A stretch of DNA of 8,244 nucleotides from JARRNO01 sp037384885 (GCA_037384885.1 JARRNO010000098.1:1-8244), one strand, 5' to 3'; positions 1 through 6,854 are shown, counted from the stretch's first letter. Numbers and translations: made by a program. The notes: generated from the letters alone by a model not told the origin.

Positions 1-39
1 CCCCCGAGCGGGCAAACGCTTACCAGGAGATGCGAGTGA
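1..39 (+). CDS. Possible 3' tail of an upstream gene (partial)
   Basis: One forward frame is open from the window edge and ends in TGA at 37-39, giving only 12 residues (PPSGQTLTRRCE). That TGA overlaps the preferred start codon of the next gene as GTGA (36-39), a common sign of translational coupling. The two other forward frames are also open across this short stretch, so the evidence is only the overlap geometry. The product cannot be identified. Confidence 0.3.
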   Translation, partial: PPSGQTLTRRCE

Positions 40-2114
40 CGGGGACAGTTGACCGGCGGCTCAGCGTTGCGCCCATGATGGATTGCACGGACCGGCACGA
101 GCGCAGCTTTTTGCGGATCCTATCCCAGCGCCTTCTGCTCTATACGGAAATGGTCACCGGCGCTGCGATCTCAAACGGCAACCGGCATAACCTTCTCGCT
201 TTTCCGGAAGAACAGCACCCGCTTGCGCTCCAACTGGGAGGCAGCGATCCGATAGAGCTGGGGGAGTGTGCGCGCATTGCGCAGGACTATGGCTATGACG
301 AAATTAACCTGAACGTAGGCTGCCCAAGCGATCGTGTTCAGTCCGGGCGCTTCGGCGCCTGCCTCATGGCCGAGCCGGGGCTCGTGGCCCGCTGTGTTGA
401 GGCCATGGCGTCGGCCTGCAGCGTCCCGGTCACCGTAAAGACCCGCATCGGCATCGATCATTCAGACTCCTACGATTTTCTCCGGAGATTCGTCGGAACT
501 GTGGCAGATGCCGGGTGTGAAGTCTTTATCGTCCACGCCCGCAAGGCTTGGCTGCAGGGTCTGAGTCCGAAAGAAAACCGTGAAATTCCGCCGATCTGCC
601 ATTCTCGCATCTACCGGTTGAAGGAGGAGTTTCCGAAGCTTTCAATCGTCCTGAACGGCGGGGTCAAAAGCTTGGAAGAAACCTTCGAGCACCTTCAGCG
701 GGTGGACGGTGTGATGATCGGCCGGGAAGCCTATCACAATCCCTACATGCTGGCCCGGGCGGACCGGGATCTTTACGGGCTGTCCTGCACCGTTTCCACG
801 CGGGAAGAGATCCTCAACCGCTTCCTTCCGTATGTGGAGAGAGAATTGGCCGGGGGCGTGCGCCTGTGGTCTATCGCCCGGCACTTGCTTGGGCTTTTCC
901 ACGGTATGCCGGGCGCCAAGGCCTGGCGGCGCCGTCTAATCCTGCGTTTTCGCCGTTCCATCTTCGTGTCGCCGGGAAACGGCGCCAACGGAGGAACGGT
1001 GGGCGGACTAGGAATTCGTTCTTGGTGCGGGGTACTCCTTTCGACCGCTGCGGCCTTTACATTCGGGGCAAGCATTCCGGCGCTTTGCGCAAAACCGTCG
1101 CTGGATGCGCCCGCAAGCGCCCCGCTGTGGGTTCTACAATTTGATACGGAGTCGGTTTCCACGCTTTTCGGCGGTCTCCGGCCCGGGACGCTTGGGGACA
1201 CAAAGGTTCTGGCCGCCATTCACTTCGACACGAAGGATTTCGGCCTCTGGCGGGGGGGACGCTTTGAAGTATCCGGCCAAGCTTTACGCAGCGGGCTCCC
1301 TTCGCAGCGGTCCGTCGGCGACATTCAGGGATTGAGCAACATTGCAGCCCCTTCCTCCGAGCGTGTGTATGAACTCTGGTACAGACAGGATCTTCGCAAG
1401 TCGCCGGTCTCCCTTCAAGCCGGCCTCATCGATCTCAACCAATATTTCTGTGTCACAGACGCCGCCTCGCTCTTGCTCAATTCGTCTTTCGGCATCATGC
1501 CGACTGTCAGCGCCAACATCCCCACCTCCATCTTTCCCAAACCAGGGTGGGGGGCCTTCGCGGAACGAACCGGCGGAAGCCGGCGCTGGCGGGCCGGCGT
1601 GTTTCAGGGCGATCCCGCCACCCGCTCTTCTTTGCTGGAAGGGGGGACGATGGCCATCGGAGAAATCGCTCTGCGTGTCAACGGTGCCCGGGGCGCAGGA
1701 GTCTTGAAGGGCGGAGTCTGGTCGCACCGCGGCGGAGACCGGCCCGCCGACTGGGGCGCCTATCTCCTGGCGGAAACGCCGGCGGCGCAGTTGAGATGGA
1801 CACAGACCGTCATATTCTGCCAGGCCGGAGCGTCGCCACCCTCCGCCAGCAGCGTGCCCTATTACCTGGCGGCCGGGGTCGACTTCCAGGGCCTCCTGCC
1901 TTCCAGGCCCGCCGACCATCTGGTCGCCGGCTTCGCGCGGGCATGGCTCCGCGAGCTTCCAGACGGCTCGGAAACCAGTTGGGAAATCACCTACATTCTT
2001 CACCTTTCCCCCAGCCTTTCAATTCAGCCCGACCTGCAGTACATCGTGCATCCCGGAGGACGCTATCCGAACGCCCTCGCCGTACTGATCCGTCTTGGGG
2101 TGCGTCTGCACTGA
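36..2114 (+). CDS. dusA: tRNA-dihydrouridine synthase A joined in frame to an OprB-family porin
   Basis: The first ~300 residues are a DusA-type flavoenzyme, which reduces uridines in the tRNA D-loop using FMN. Visible hallmarks, numbered from GTG 36, are APMMD (12-16), NLNVGCPSDRVQSGRFGACLM with the catalytic Cys96, KTRIGID (135-141), the VHARKAWLQGLSPKENREIPP stretch, NGG (207-209), and GREAYHNP. Family similarity stops near AWRRRL (~296-301), about 25-30 residues short of a usual DusA C-terminus. The frame continues through an Arg/Gly-rich linker into a signal-peptide-like stretch (~329-352, ending ALCA) and an OprB-type porin domain to the end. The porin call rests on its terminal pattern, a 'QPDLQYIVHPGGRYPNA' segment followed by an arginine-rich last strand. 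GTG 36 is preferred over ATG 30 because AGGAG at 25-29 lies 6 nt before GTG but directly abuts the ATG. The join may be a real fusion, a fusion with internal restart at GTG 999, or the result of a mutation or sequencing error. Both domain calls are firm; the single-protein product is doubtful. Confidence 0.82.
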   Translation: MTGTVDRRLSVAPMMDCTDRHERSFLRILSQRLLLYTEMVTGAAISNGNRHNLLAFPEEQHPLALQLGGSDPIELGECARIAQDYGYDEINLNVGCPSDRVQSGRFGACLMAEPGLVARCVEAMASACSVPVTVKTRIGIDHSDSYDFLRRFVGTVADAGCEVFIVHARKAWLQGLSPKENREIPPICHSRIYRLKEEFPKLSIVLNGGVKSLEETFEHLQRVDGVMIGREAYHNPYMLARADRDLYGLSCTVSTREEILNRFLPYVERELAGGVRLWSIARHLLGLFHGMPGAKAWRRRLILRFRRSIFVSPGNGANGGTVGGLGIRSWCGVLLSTAAAFTFGASIPALCAKPSLDAPASAPLWVLQFDTESVSTLFGGLRPGTLGDTKVLAAIHFDTKDFGLWRGGRFEVSGQALRSGLPSQRSVGDIQGLSNIAAPSSERVYELWYRQDLRKSPVSLQAGLIDLNQYFCVTDAASLLLNSSFGIMPTVSANIPTSIFPKPGWGAFAERTGGSRRWRAGVFQGDPATRSSLLEGGTMAIGEIALRVNGARGAGVLKGGVWSHRGGDRPADWGAYLLAETPAAQLRWTQTVIFCQAGASPPSASSVPYYLAAGVDFQGLLPSRPADHLVAGFARAWLRELPDGSETSWEITYILHLSPSLSIQPDLQYIVHPGGRYPNALAVLIRLGVRLH
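990..1001 (+). promoter_or_regulatory. Candidate internal ribosome-binding site and GTG start for the porin part
   Basis: GGAGG at 990-994 is followed after 4 nt by an in-frame GTG at 999-1001. Translation from this GTG would give GGLGIR, then a hydrophobic run (SWCGVLLSTAAAFTFGASIP) and ALCA, a normal short n-region, h-region and signal peptidase I-like site, leading into the mature porin (about 370 codons in total). This fits a porin made separately from DusA. The spacing is somewhat short, so the site is plausible, not certain. Confidence 0.5.
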
Positions 2115-2130
2115 CCCTTTCACCCCGCCC

Positions 2131-2160
2131 TTTACATCGGCGCCAGGACTGGTGTAATAT
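2131..2160 (+). promoter_or_regulatory. Candidate sigma70-type promoter for the iron operon
   Basis: TTTACA (2131-2136) and TAATAT (2155-2160) are separated by 18 nt and would start transcription near 2167, at the left edge of the palindrome. A second possible -10 element, TACAAT (2167-2172), is a better match to TATAAT and forms the first six bases of the palindrome, but its -35 region is poor. In either case the inverted repeat would overlap the polymerase footprint or the first transcribed bases. The call is by eye from hexamer resemblance. Confidence 0.4.
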
Positions 2161-2166
2161 TCAACA

Positions 2167-2198
2167 TACAATATCTGAGCATATGTTCAGATGTTGTA
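2167..2198 (+). promoter_or_regulatory. 32-bp inverted repeat, probable ArsR/SmtB-type operator
   Basis: Pairing about the centre at 2182/2183 gives complementary bases at 14 of 16 positions. The mismatches are 2179/2186 and 2172/2193. The core is ATCTGAGCATATGTTCAGAT (2173-2192). ArsR/SmtB metal-sensor repressors (SmtB, ZiaR, CzrA types) bind imperfect palindromes built on TGAA-N6-TTCA. Here the core contains TGAG-N6-TTCA, one base away from that consensus. It lies about 40 bases upstream of the FTR1 gene and overlaps its candidate promoter, so repression relieved by metal or metalloid is a reasonable inference. It does not resemble a Fur or DtxR box. No regulator gene is visible in the window. 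Confidence 0.6.
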
Positions 2199-2218
2199 GC
2201 ACGCGAGGCGGAGCGTGC
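2199..2218 (+). other. Small leader hairpin upstream of the FTR1 ribosome-binding site
   Basis: GCACGC (2199-2204) and GCGTGC (2213-2218) form a perfect 6-bp stem with the 8-base loop GAGGCGGA. It starts immediately after the operator palindrome and ends 9 nt before the AAGGAG Shine-Dalgarno (2228-2233). It could stabilise the mRNA 5' end or affect translation initiation. A 6-bp repeat in GC-rich DNA can also arise by chance. Confidence 0.3.
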
Positions 2219-2239
2219 GCCCCTGACAAGGAGTGAGCC

Positions 2240-3661
2240 ATGTTTGAATCCTTCGTCATAATGTTGAGGGAAGGGATCGAAGCTGCGCTGGTGATCGCCA
2301 TTGCCCTGGTCGTGGTTAAGCGTTCCGGCCGGCGCGACCTCGAGCGGGCCGTCTTCTGGGGCCTCTCGCTCGCCGTCGCGGCGAGCATCGTCTTCGCCGC
2401 CGTCCTGGCGGCGCTGTCCGTCAACAGTGACGCTTATGAAGGGATCTTTTACTGGATCGCCGCCCTTTTCGTCATTTCCATGATGGTTTGGATGCACCGG
2501 AAGGCCGGCACGCTCCGGACGGACATCGAAGAGCGGGTGGAAAGGGCCGCCGCGGCCGGCAGTGCCGTGCGAAAAAGGGAAGCTTTCGGACTGGGCGCTT
2601 TCGCCTTCTTCATGGTATTCCGCGAGGGCGCCGAGGCGGTACTGTTCCTCAGCGCCGTGCGGTTGACAACGGATGCGCTCTTAAGCTTCCTGGGTTCGCT
2701 TCTGGGCTTGGGGGCGGCGGTGGTCTTCGCCGTTCTCTTTATCCGCGGAAGCCTGCGGGTCGACCTCAGGCGCTTCTTTACCGTCACCACCTGGGTGCTC
2801 GCCATTTTTGTTTTGCAGCTCCTGGTTAACGGCTACCACGAGCTGGCGGAATCGGGGCTCATGCCTGCCGATCGGAAAAGCATGGCCCTGATTGGACCGG
2901 TCGTGAAGAACAACGGCCTTTTCATCATGGCGATCCTCGCCATTCCTCTTTTCGTCTGGATGACGCGAAGGAAGCCTGCGCCGGCCACCGCTGAGAACGT
3001 GTCTCCCGCCCAGCGGCGGCTTCATGCCGCCCGCCTCAAGAAGGACCGCCGGTACCGTCTCGCGGCCGCCGCTGCAAGCCTGCTGCTCATCAGCCTGGTG
3101 GGCGTGGTCTACGCCAGGGAAATCCGGCCCAGAAATCTTCCGGAACCCCAGCCGGTGGTCCAAAGGGGCGATGCGGTTGTCGTTCCCCTGTCAGATCTGG
3201 CCGACAAGAAGCTTCACCACTACGGCTACCCCATAGACGGCCGATTGATCCAGTTCCTGGCGATGAAGCTCCCCGACGGCCGCATCAAGGCGGCGCTGAA
3301 CGCCTGCAAGATTTGTGGTCCCGTGGGCTACGTTCAGGACGGGCAAAACCTCGAATGCCTGAACTGCGATTCGGAAATCAACACCGACACCCTGGGCACA
3401 CCGGGAGGATGCAATCCCATTCCCCTTCCCTCGAAGATCGATGGAAAGTACCTTGAAATTCCAGTGTCCGCCCTCGTGAAGGCCGAGCCCGTGTTCAATC
3501 AGCTCGGAGGGCCGGTTTACCGGGACCCGGTCTGCGGGATGAAGCTCCTGCCCGGCCAGGTGGGAGCGACCATCACGTACAAGGGCAAGGTCTACCATTT
3601 CTGCAAGATGCCGTCCTGCCGGAAGCTTTTTAAGGAAGACCCGGCCAAATACGTTCACTGA
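2240..3661 (+). CDS. FTR1-family iron permease fused to DUF2318 and YHS domains
   Basis: This is a 473-residue inner-membrane protein predicted to import iron. Residues ~1-245 form an FTR1 permease with about seven hydrophobic segments and both signature motifs, REGIE (10-14) and REGAE (128-132), whose glutamates are known in FTR1 and EfeU to be needed for iron transport. A basic linker (~243-272) and one more membrane span (~273-292) lead to a DUF2318 domain (~305-420) with C356-KI-C359, C373-LN-C376 and the GGCNPIPL motif (C391), suggesting metal or Fe-S binding. Residues 428-473 form a YHS domain (DPVCGM with C432; C455 and C460), often found in metal-handling proteins. In the Campylobacter P19 locus, FTR1 and DUF2318 are separate proteins. 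The start is supported by AAGGAG (2228-2233), 6 nt before the ATG. It heads a four-gene operon behind a palindromic operator. The domain calls are strong; substrate and direction are inferred from the family. Confidence 0.9.
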   Translation: MFESFVIMLREGIEAALVIAIALVVVKRSGRRDLERAVFWGLSLAVAASIVFAAVLAALSVNSDAYEGIFYWIAALFVISMMVWMHRKAGTLRTDIEERVERAAAAGSAVRKREAFGLGAFAFFMVFREGAEAVLFLSAVRLTTDALLSFLGSLLGLGAAVVFAVLFIRGSLRVDLRRFFTVTTWVLAIFVLQLLVNGYHELAESGLMPADRKSMALIGPVVKNNGLFIMAILAIPLFVWMTRRKPAPATAENVSPAQRRLHAARLKKDRRYRLAAAAASLLLISLVGVVYAREIRPRNLPEPQPVVQRGDAVVVPLSDLADKKLHHYGYPIDGRLIQFLAMKLPDGRIKAALNACKICGPVGYVQDGQNLECLNCDSEINTDTLGTPGGCNPIPLPSKIDGKYLEIPVSALVKAEPVFNQLGGPVYRDPVCGMKLLPGQVGATITYKGKVYHFCKMPSCRKLFKEDPAKYVH

Positions 3662-3674
3662 GGGAGAGGCCCCG

Positions 3675-4946
3675 TTGTTCCTGCGCGTCCTCTGGCAGTC
3701 CATGTTCGGAAGAAAGCGGAGAAAAGCCGCAGCGGTGGCCGCCGTCTGGATCGGCGTCACCCTCATTTCCGCTTTTCTCTGCCTCTCCATCAGCGTGGGC
3801 GACCAGATGAACCGCCAGATGCGCTCCTTCGGCGCCGATATCCGTATCGAACCGGCCGGGGCCGCCGTGCCCGTCCGCGTGGGAGGGTACCAGCTCGCTC
3901 CCGTGGTTTCGCAAGCCTATCTGCCTGCCGGGGACATCCGGAAGCTGAAGACGGGGATTTTCTGGAAGAACAACATCTTGGGGATCGTGCCCAGGCTGGA
4001 AACCGAGGCCGAGGACGGAACCCGAACCGTTTCGTTGTTAGGCGTCTGGTTCTCTCACAGGATGAAACTCCCCGGCGGGGACTTCGAGACCGGGGCCCGT
4101 TCGGTCTATAAGGACTGGTCCATCCGGGGGCGATGGCCGTCGAGCGCGGGCGAATGTCTCGTGGGAGACGATCTGGCCCGATCTCTTCACGTTAGTCTGG
4201 GAGACAAGCTGGTCCTCAAGGCCGGAAGCCGGCGGGCGATCTTTAGAATCACAGGTCTCTTGCAGACGGGCGGACCTGAAGACGGGGAGGTCGTGGCGAG
4301 TCTCCACGCCGTTCAGGGGCTGGCAGGCCTCCGTGGCAAACTCAGCCGCGTGGACATCAGCGCCCTGACGACGCCGGAAGACGACCTGGTGAAACGGCAC
4401 CACGAAACCCCGGCTTCCTTGACGCCGGCCGACTACGAGCGCTGGTCCTGCACCGCCTATGCCGGCGGGATCGCCCTCAGCGCCGCCAAGGCTTTCCCGG
4501 GATCCGTCGCTTCCGTGGTGCGGCGCGTTTCTCTGGCCAAGGCGGAGCTGCTGAAGAAGATCGAAAAGTTGATGGCTCTCCTGGCGGTCCTGATAGCGAT
4601 CGCTTCGGTTCTCAGCGTGGCGGGCGTGTTGGCCTCGGCCGTCCTCGAACGAAGAGGGGAGGCCGCTTTGCTCCAGGCCATCGGGGCAAAGCGGTGGAAC
4701 GTGCTGATGTTGTTTCTGGCCGAAGCTGCAATGATTGGCCTCACCGGAGGCCTTCTGGCGGCCCTGACCGGGCCCTTTCTCGGCAGCACCCTCATCGGCG
4801 CGGTCTTTGACGCCAAGGTCCCTCCGCCCTTCGTTTCGGCGGCTGTGGGGCCGCTGATCGGTGTGTCAATCGCCCTTTTCGCGACATTCCGGCCGGTGCT
4901 GAAAACACTTTCAGCCTCCACCGCCGAGATGCTCCACGCTGGTTAG
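3675..4946 (+). CDS. FtsX/MacB-type ABC transporter permease (first of a pair)
   Basis: This 423-residue protein has MacB/FtsX architecture: one N-terminal membrane span (~19-41), a large extracytoplasmic domain (~43-295), then three C-terminal spans (~300-322, 342-372, 385-404) with the ERRGEAALLQAIGAKRW segment typical of the FtsX core. Such permeases usually couple ATP hydrolysis to conformational work across the envelope and do not move a solute through a channel. The position after FTR1/DUF2318 matches the two permeases of the Campylobacter P19 iron locus (Cj1661/Cj1662). The start is TTG. It has AGGGAG (3661-3666) 8 nt upstream, and its N-terminus MFLRVLWQS aligns with MFLRILFKS of the next gene. 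The gap to the preceding gene is 13 nt. A role in iron acquisition is inferred from context. Confidence 0.87.
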   Translation: MFLRVLWQSMFGRKRRKAAAVAAVWIGVTLISAFLCLSISVGDQMNRQMRSFGADIRIEPAGAAVPVRVGGYQLAPVVSQAYLPAGDIRKLKTGIFWKNNILGIVPRLETEAEDGTRTVSLLGVWFSHRMKLPGGDFETGARSVYKDWSIRGRWPSSAGECLVGDDLARSLHVSLGDKLVLKAGSRRAIFRITGLLQTGGPEDGEVVASLHAVQGLAGLRGKLSRVDISALTTPEDDLVKRHHETPASLTPADYERWSCTAYAGGIALSAAKAFPGSVASVVRRVSLAKAELLKKIEKLMALLAVLIAIASVLSVAGVLASAVLERRGEAALLQAIGAKRWNVLMLFLAEAAMIGLTGGLLAALTGPFLGSTLIGAVFDAKVPPPFVSAAVGPLIGVSIALFATFRPVLKTLSASTAEMLHAG

Positions 4947-4956
4947 GAGCCCCGCC

Positions 4957-6099
4957 ATGTTCCTCAGAATTCTTTTCAAATCGACACTCCACCGTCCGGC
5001 CTCGCTGGTATGGAGCCTGCTGACCCTGACGGCCTGTTCGGCCCTGGTCGCCCTTTTTGTCACGGCCGGGCTGGGCATTCAAAAAAGGATAACCGGCGAA
5101 TTCAACCGCCTGGGGAGCAATGCACTGATCGCGCCCTACCCCCCGGAAGCGTCCCCGCTCGATACGGCAGTCCGGCAGGCCGACTGGACCGCCCTGAAGG
5201 CGGTGGCGGGCCGCTTCAAGGTTCAGCTTGTGGAACTGCGGCTCCGGGTCGGCGTCGTGGAGGGCTTGCCGGTCGGGTTCGTCACAGCGGACTGCGGCAA
5301 GCTGGCGGCCCTTACGCCTTACTGGCGAATCAATGGGCGCCGGCCGGAACGGCCGGGCGGCTGCCTGGTCGGAGCCCAGATCGCCCGGCGGCTGCATCTC
5401 GAGACAGGAGGGACGGTTCACGTGAGCTGGCACGCAGCAGGGACTCCCCGCGTACTCCGGGTAACGGGAATCCTTCATTCGGGAGATTCGGACGAAAACC
5501 GCATCTTCATGAGCGCCTTCACAGGTCACCCCCCGTCTGTCCGACGTCCGGACGCAAGCCCTCCCGGACACTACACGTATGGGCTGCTGTCGGTTCCCGG
5601 CGGCTTAAGCGGCATCCAATCCTTTTCCGCCGCGGTCCGGGGACAGCACCTTCCCTTTAGAGTCGATCCGCTCCGCCAGGTCCTTTACGGCGAACAAACG
5701 GTTCTCGAGAAGACCTACCTGCTTTTCACCCTTGCCCTTTTCGCCGTTCTGGCCCTGACACTTCTCGGGCTGACGGCGGCGGTGATCTCGCGAACCCTGG
5801 AACGCTCTCGGGAAATATCGCTGATGCGGGCAGTGGGTGCGGAGCGGAAATCTGTCGCCGTATTCCTTCTGTCCGAAGCCGGGCTAAAGGGGGCCGGGGG
5901 CGGCCTGCTGGGGTTTGTTTCGGGAAGCTGGCTGGCCCTTCTGGCGGGGCGGATTGTCTTTCATGGAGGGTTCCCGCCCCGTTTCGAGGCCCTGGCCGCC
6001 TCCTTCGGCCTGTCTGTGGCGGTTTCTCTCTTCGCCGGTTTTGCCGGTATGCGGCGCGCCCTGCGCGAAAACCCATCCGTTCTTCTGAGGTCTGAATAA
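4957..6099 (+). CDS. FtsX/MacB-type ABC transporter permease (second of a pair)
   Basis: This is a 380-residue paralogue of the preceding permease with the same plan: span 1 (~16-40), an extracytoplasmic domain (~41-250), and three C-terminal spans (~254-278, 305-333, 345-366). The cytoplasmic segment SRTLERSREISLMRAVGAERKSV is the conserved FtsX-core loop expected to contact the ATPase, and the C-terminal ALRENPSVLLRSE resembles the 'P...LR' endings of MacB/LolC-type permeases. The ATG is preceded by AGGAG (4945-4949), which overlaps the stop of the upstream gene, with 7 nt spacing. Its own stop overlaps the ATPase start by one base (TAATG, 6097-6101). The two permeases probably form a heterodimer served by that single ATPase. 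Confidence 0.87.
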   Translation: MFLRILFKSTLHRPASLVWSLLTLTACSALVALFVTAGLGIQKRITGEFNRLGSNALIAPYPPEASPLDTAVRQADWTALKAVAGRFKVQLVELRLRVGVVEGLPVGFVTADCGKLAALTPYWRINGRRPERPGGCLVGAQIARRLHLETGGTVHVSWHAAGTPRVLRVTGILHSGDSDENRIFMSAFTGHPPSVRRPDASPPGHYTYGLLSVPGGLSGIQSFSAAVRGQHLPFRVDPLRQVLYGEQTVLEKTYLLFTLALFAVLALTLLGLTAAVISRTLERSREISLMRAVGAERKSVAVFLLSEAGLKGAGGGLLGFVSGSWLALLAGRIVFHGGFPPRFEALAASFGLSVAVSLFAGFAGMRRALRENPSVLLRSE

Positions 6100-6782
6100 T
6101 GAGTTCTCCGATCATCGAAGCCTCCGGCGTCACAAAAAACTACCCCGGCGGCGTCAAGGCCCTGGACAACGTCAGCATGTCCATCGCCCCCGGCGAATGG
6201 GTTGCTCTCATGGGCGCCTCCGGGTCCGGAAAGACAACCCTGCTCAACTTGTTGGACGGACTCGACCGTGCGGATTCCGGCGTAGTGAAGATCCAGGGCG
6301 TGGAGCTGGGACGGCTTTCGCCCGATGAATCGGCCGTCTTCCGCAGGGAGCGCATCGGCCTGGTTTTTCAACAGTTTCACCTTGTTCCCTACCTGACGGC
6401 GCTGGAAAACGTCATGCTCGCCCAGTACTTCCATTCCATGGTGGACAAGCCGGAAGCCCTGCGGATCCTGGAGTCGGTGGGCATGGGACCTCGCGCGGCA
6501 CACCTTCCGCACGCCCTTTCCGGCGGCGAACAGCAGCGGGTCTGCATCGCCCGCGCCCTGGTCAACGACCCCGTCGTCATCCTCGCCGACGAACCCACCG
6601 GAAACCTCGACGAAGAAAACGAGCAGTGCGTTTTCCAGATCTTCCTGGAACTGCACGCGAAGGGCAAGACACTGGTGGTGGCGACCCATGACCGCGAGCT
6701 GGGCGCGCTGTCCGGCCGGGTGATCACGCTGCATCACGGGAAGCTCGAGGCCGGAGGAGGGCCCGCCTCGCGGGCGGGGTGA
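6099..6782 (+). CDS. ABC transporter ATP-binding protein, MacB/LolD type
   Basis: This 227-residue cytoplasmic ATPase has all expected nucleotide-binding motifs: Walker A GASGSGKTT (39-47), Q-loop in VFQQFHLVPYLT (~91-92), signature LSGGEQQR (140-147), Walker B VILADE (~160-165) followed by PTGNLD, and the switch histidine in ATHD (H197). The length and the 'LSGGEQQRVCIARAL' and 'PTGNLD' wording are typical of the LolD/MacB/FtsE group, which partners FtsX-like permeases. Its start overlaps the stop of the second permease, so the two are probably translationally coupled. It most likely energises the permease pair; its position equals Cj1663 in the Campylobacter P19 iron locus. Thioredoxin-like genes that follow the ATPase there are absent here. 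Confidence 0.93.
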   Translation: MSSPIIEASGVTKNYPGGVKALDNVSMSIAPGEWVALMGASGSGKTTLLNLLDGLDRADSGVVKIQGVELGRLSPDESAVFRRERIGLVFQQFHLVPYLTALENVMLAQYFHSMVDKPEALRILESVGMGPRAAHLPHALSGGEQQRVCIARALVNDPVVILADEPTGNLDEENEQCVFQIFLELHAKGKTLVVATHDRELGALSGRVITLHHGKLEAGGGPASRAG

Positions 6783-6806
6783 GTCATGTTGCCCCATCTC
6801 CCTTCC

Positions 6807-6836
6807 TTGCACTGCGGCCCCTCTGCCGTGTATGAA
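6807..6836 (+). promoter_or_regulatory. Candidate promoter for the dehydrogenase gene
   Basis: TTGCAC (6807-6812) and TATGAA (6831-6836) are separated by 18 nt in the 117-base gap after the ABC operon, about 60 bases before the next start codon. Both hexamers are moderate matches to sigma70 consensus. The gap size and the change in gene function make a new transcription unit plausible. Confidence 0.35.
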
Positions 6837-6854
6837 TGATGAGTGGAAGGAACC

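Noticed and set aside
866..1144. Overlapping forward frame (866-1144) as the missing DusA C-terminus via a frameshift
   Set aside because: A switch into this frame near 930 gives AAPSNPAFSPFHLRVAGKRRQRRNGG, which does not clearly resemble DusA C-termini, so a frameshift into it is not supported. It was kept only as a possibility for read-level checking.
1284..2003. Long reverse-strand frame opposite the porin
   Set aside because: Its translation is low-complexity Gly/Arg/Pro-rich with no recognisable motif and lies entirely opposite a recognisable porin; it is a typical GC-rich shadow frame.
2167..2198. Reading the 32-bp palindrome as a rho-independent terminator of the dusA-porin gene
   Set aside because: The stem is AT-rich, has almost no loop, and is followed by GCACGCGAGG with no T-run. 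Position over promoter-like elements fits an operator better.
6761..6775. GCCCGC-CTC-GCGGGC hairpin at the end of the ATPase gene, as an intrinsic terminator
   Set aside because: It lies inside the coding sequence, five bases before the stop codon, and no T-run follows.
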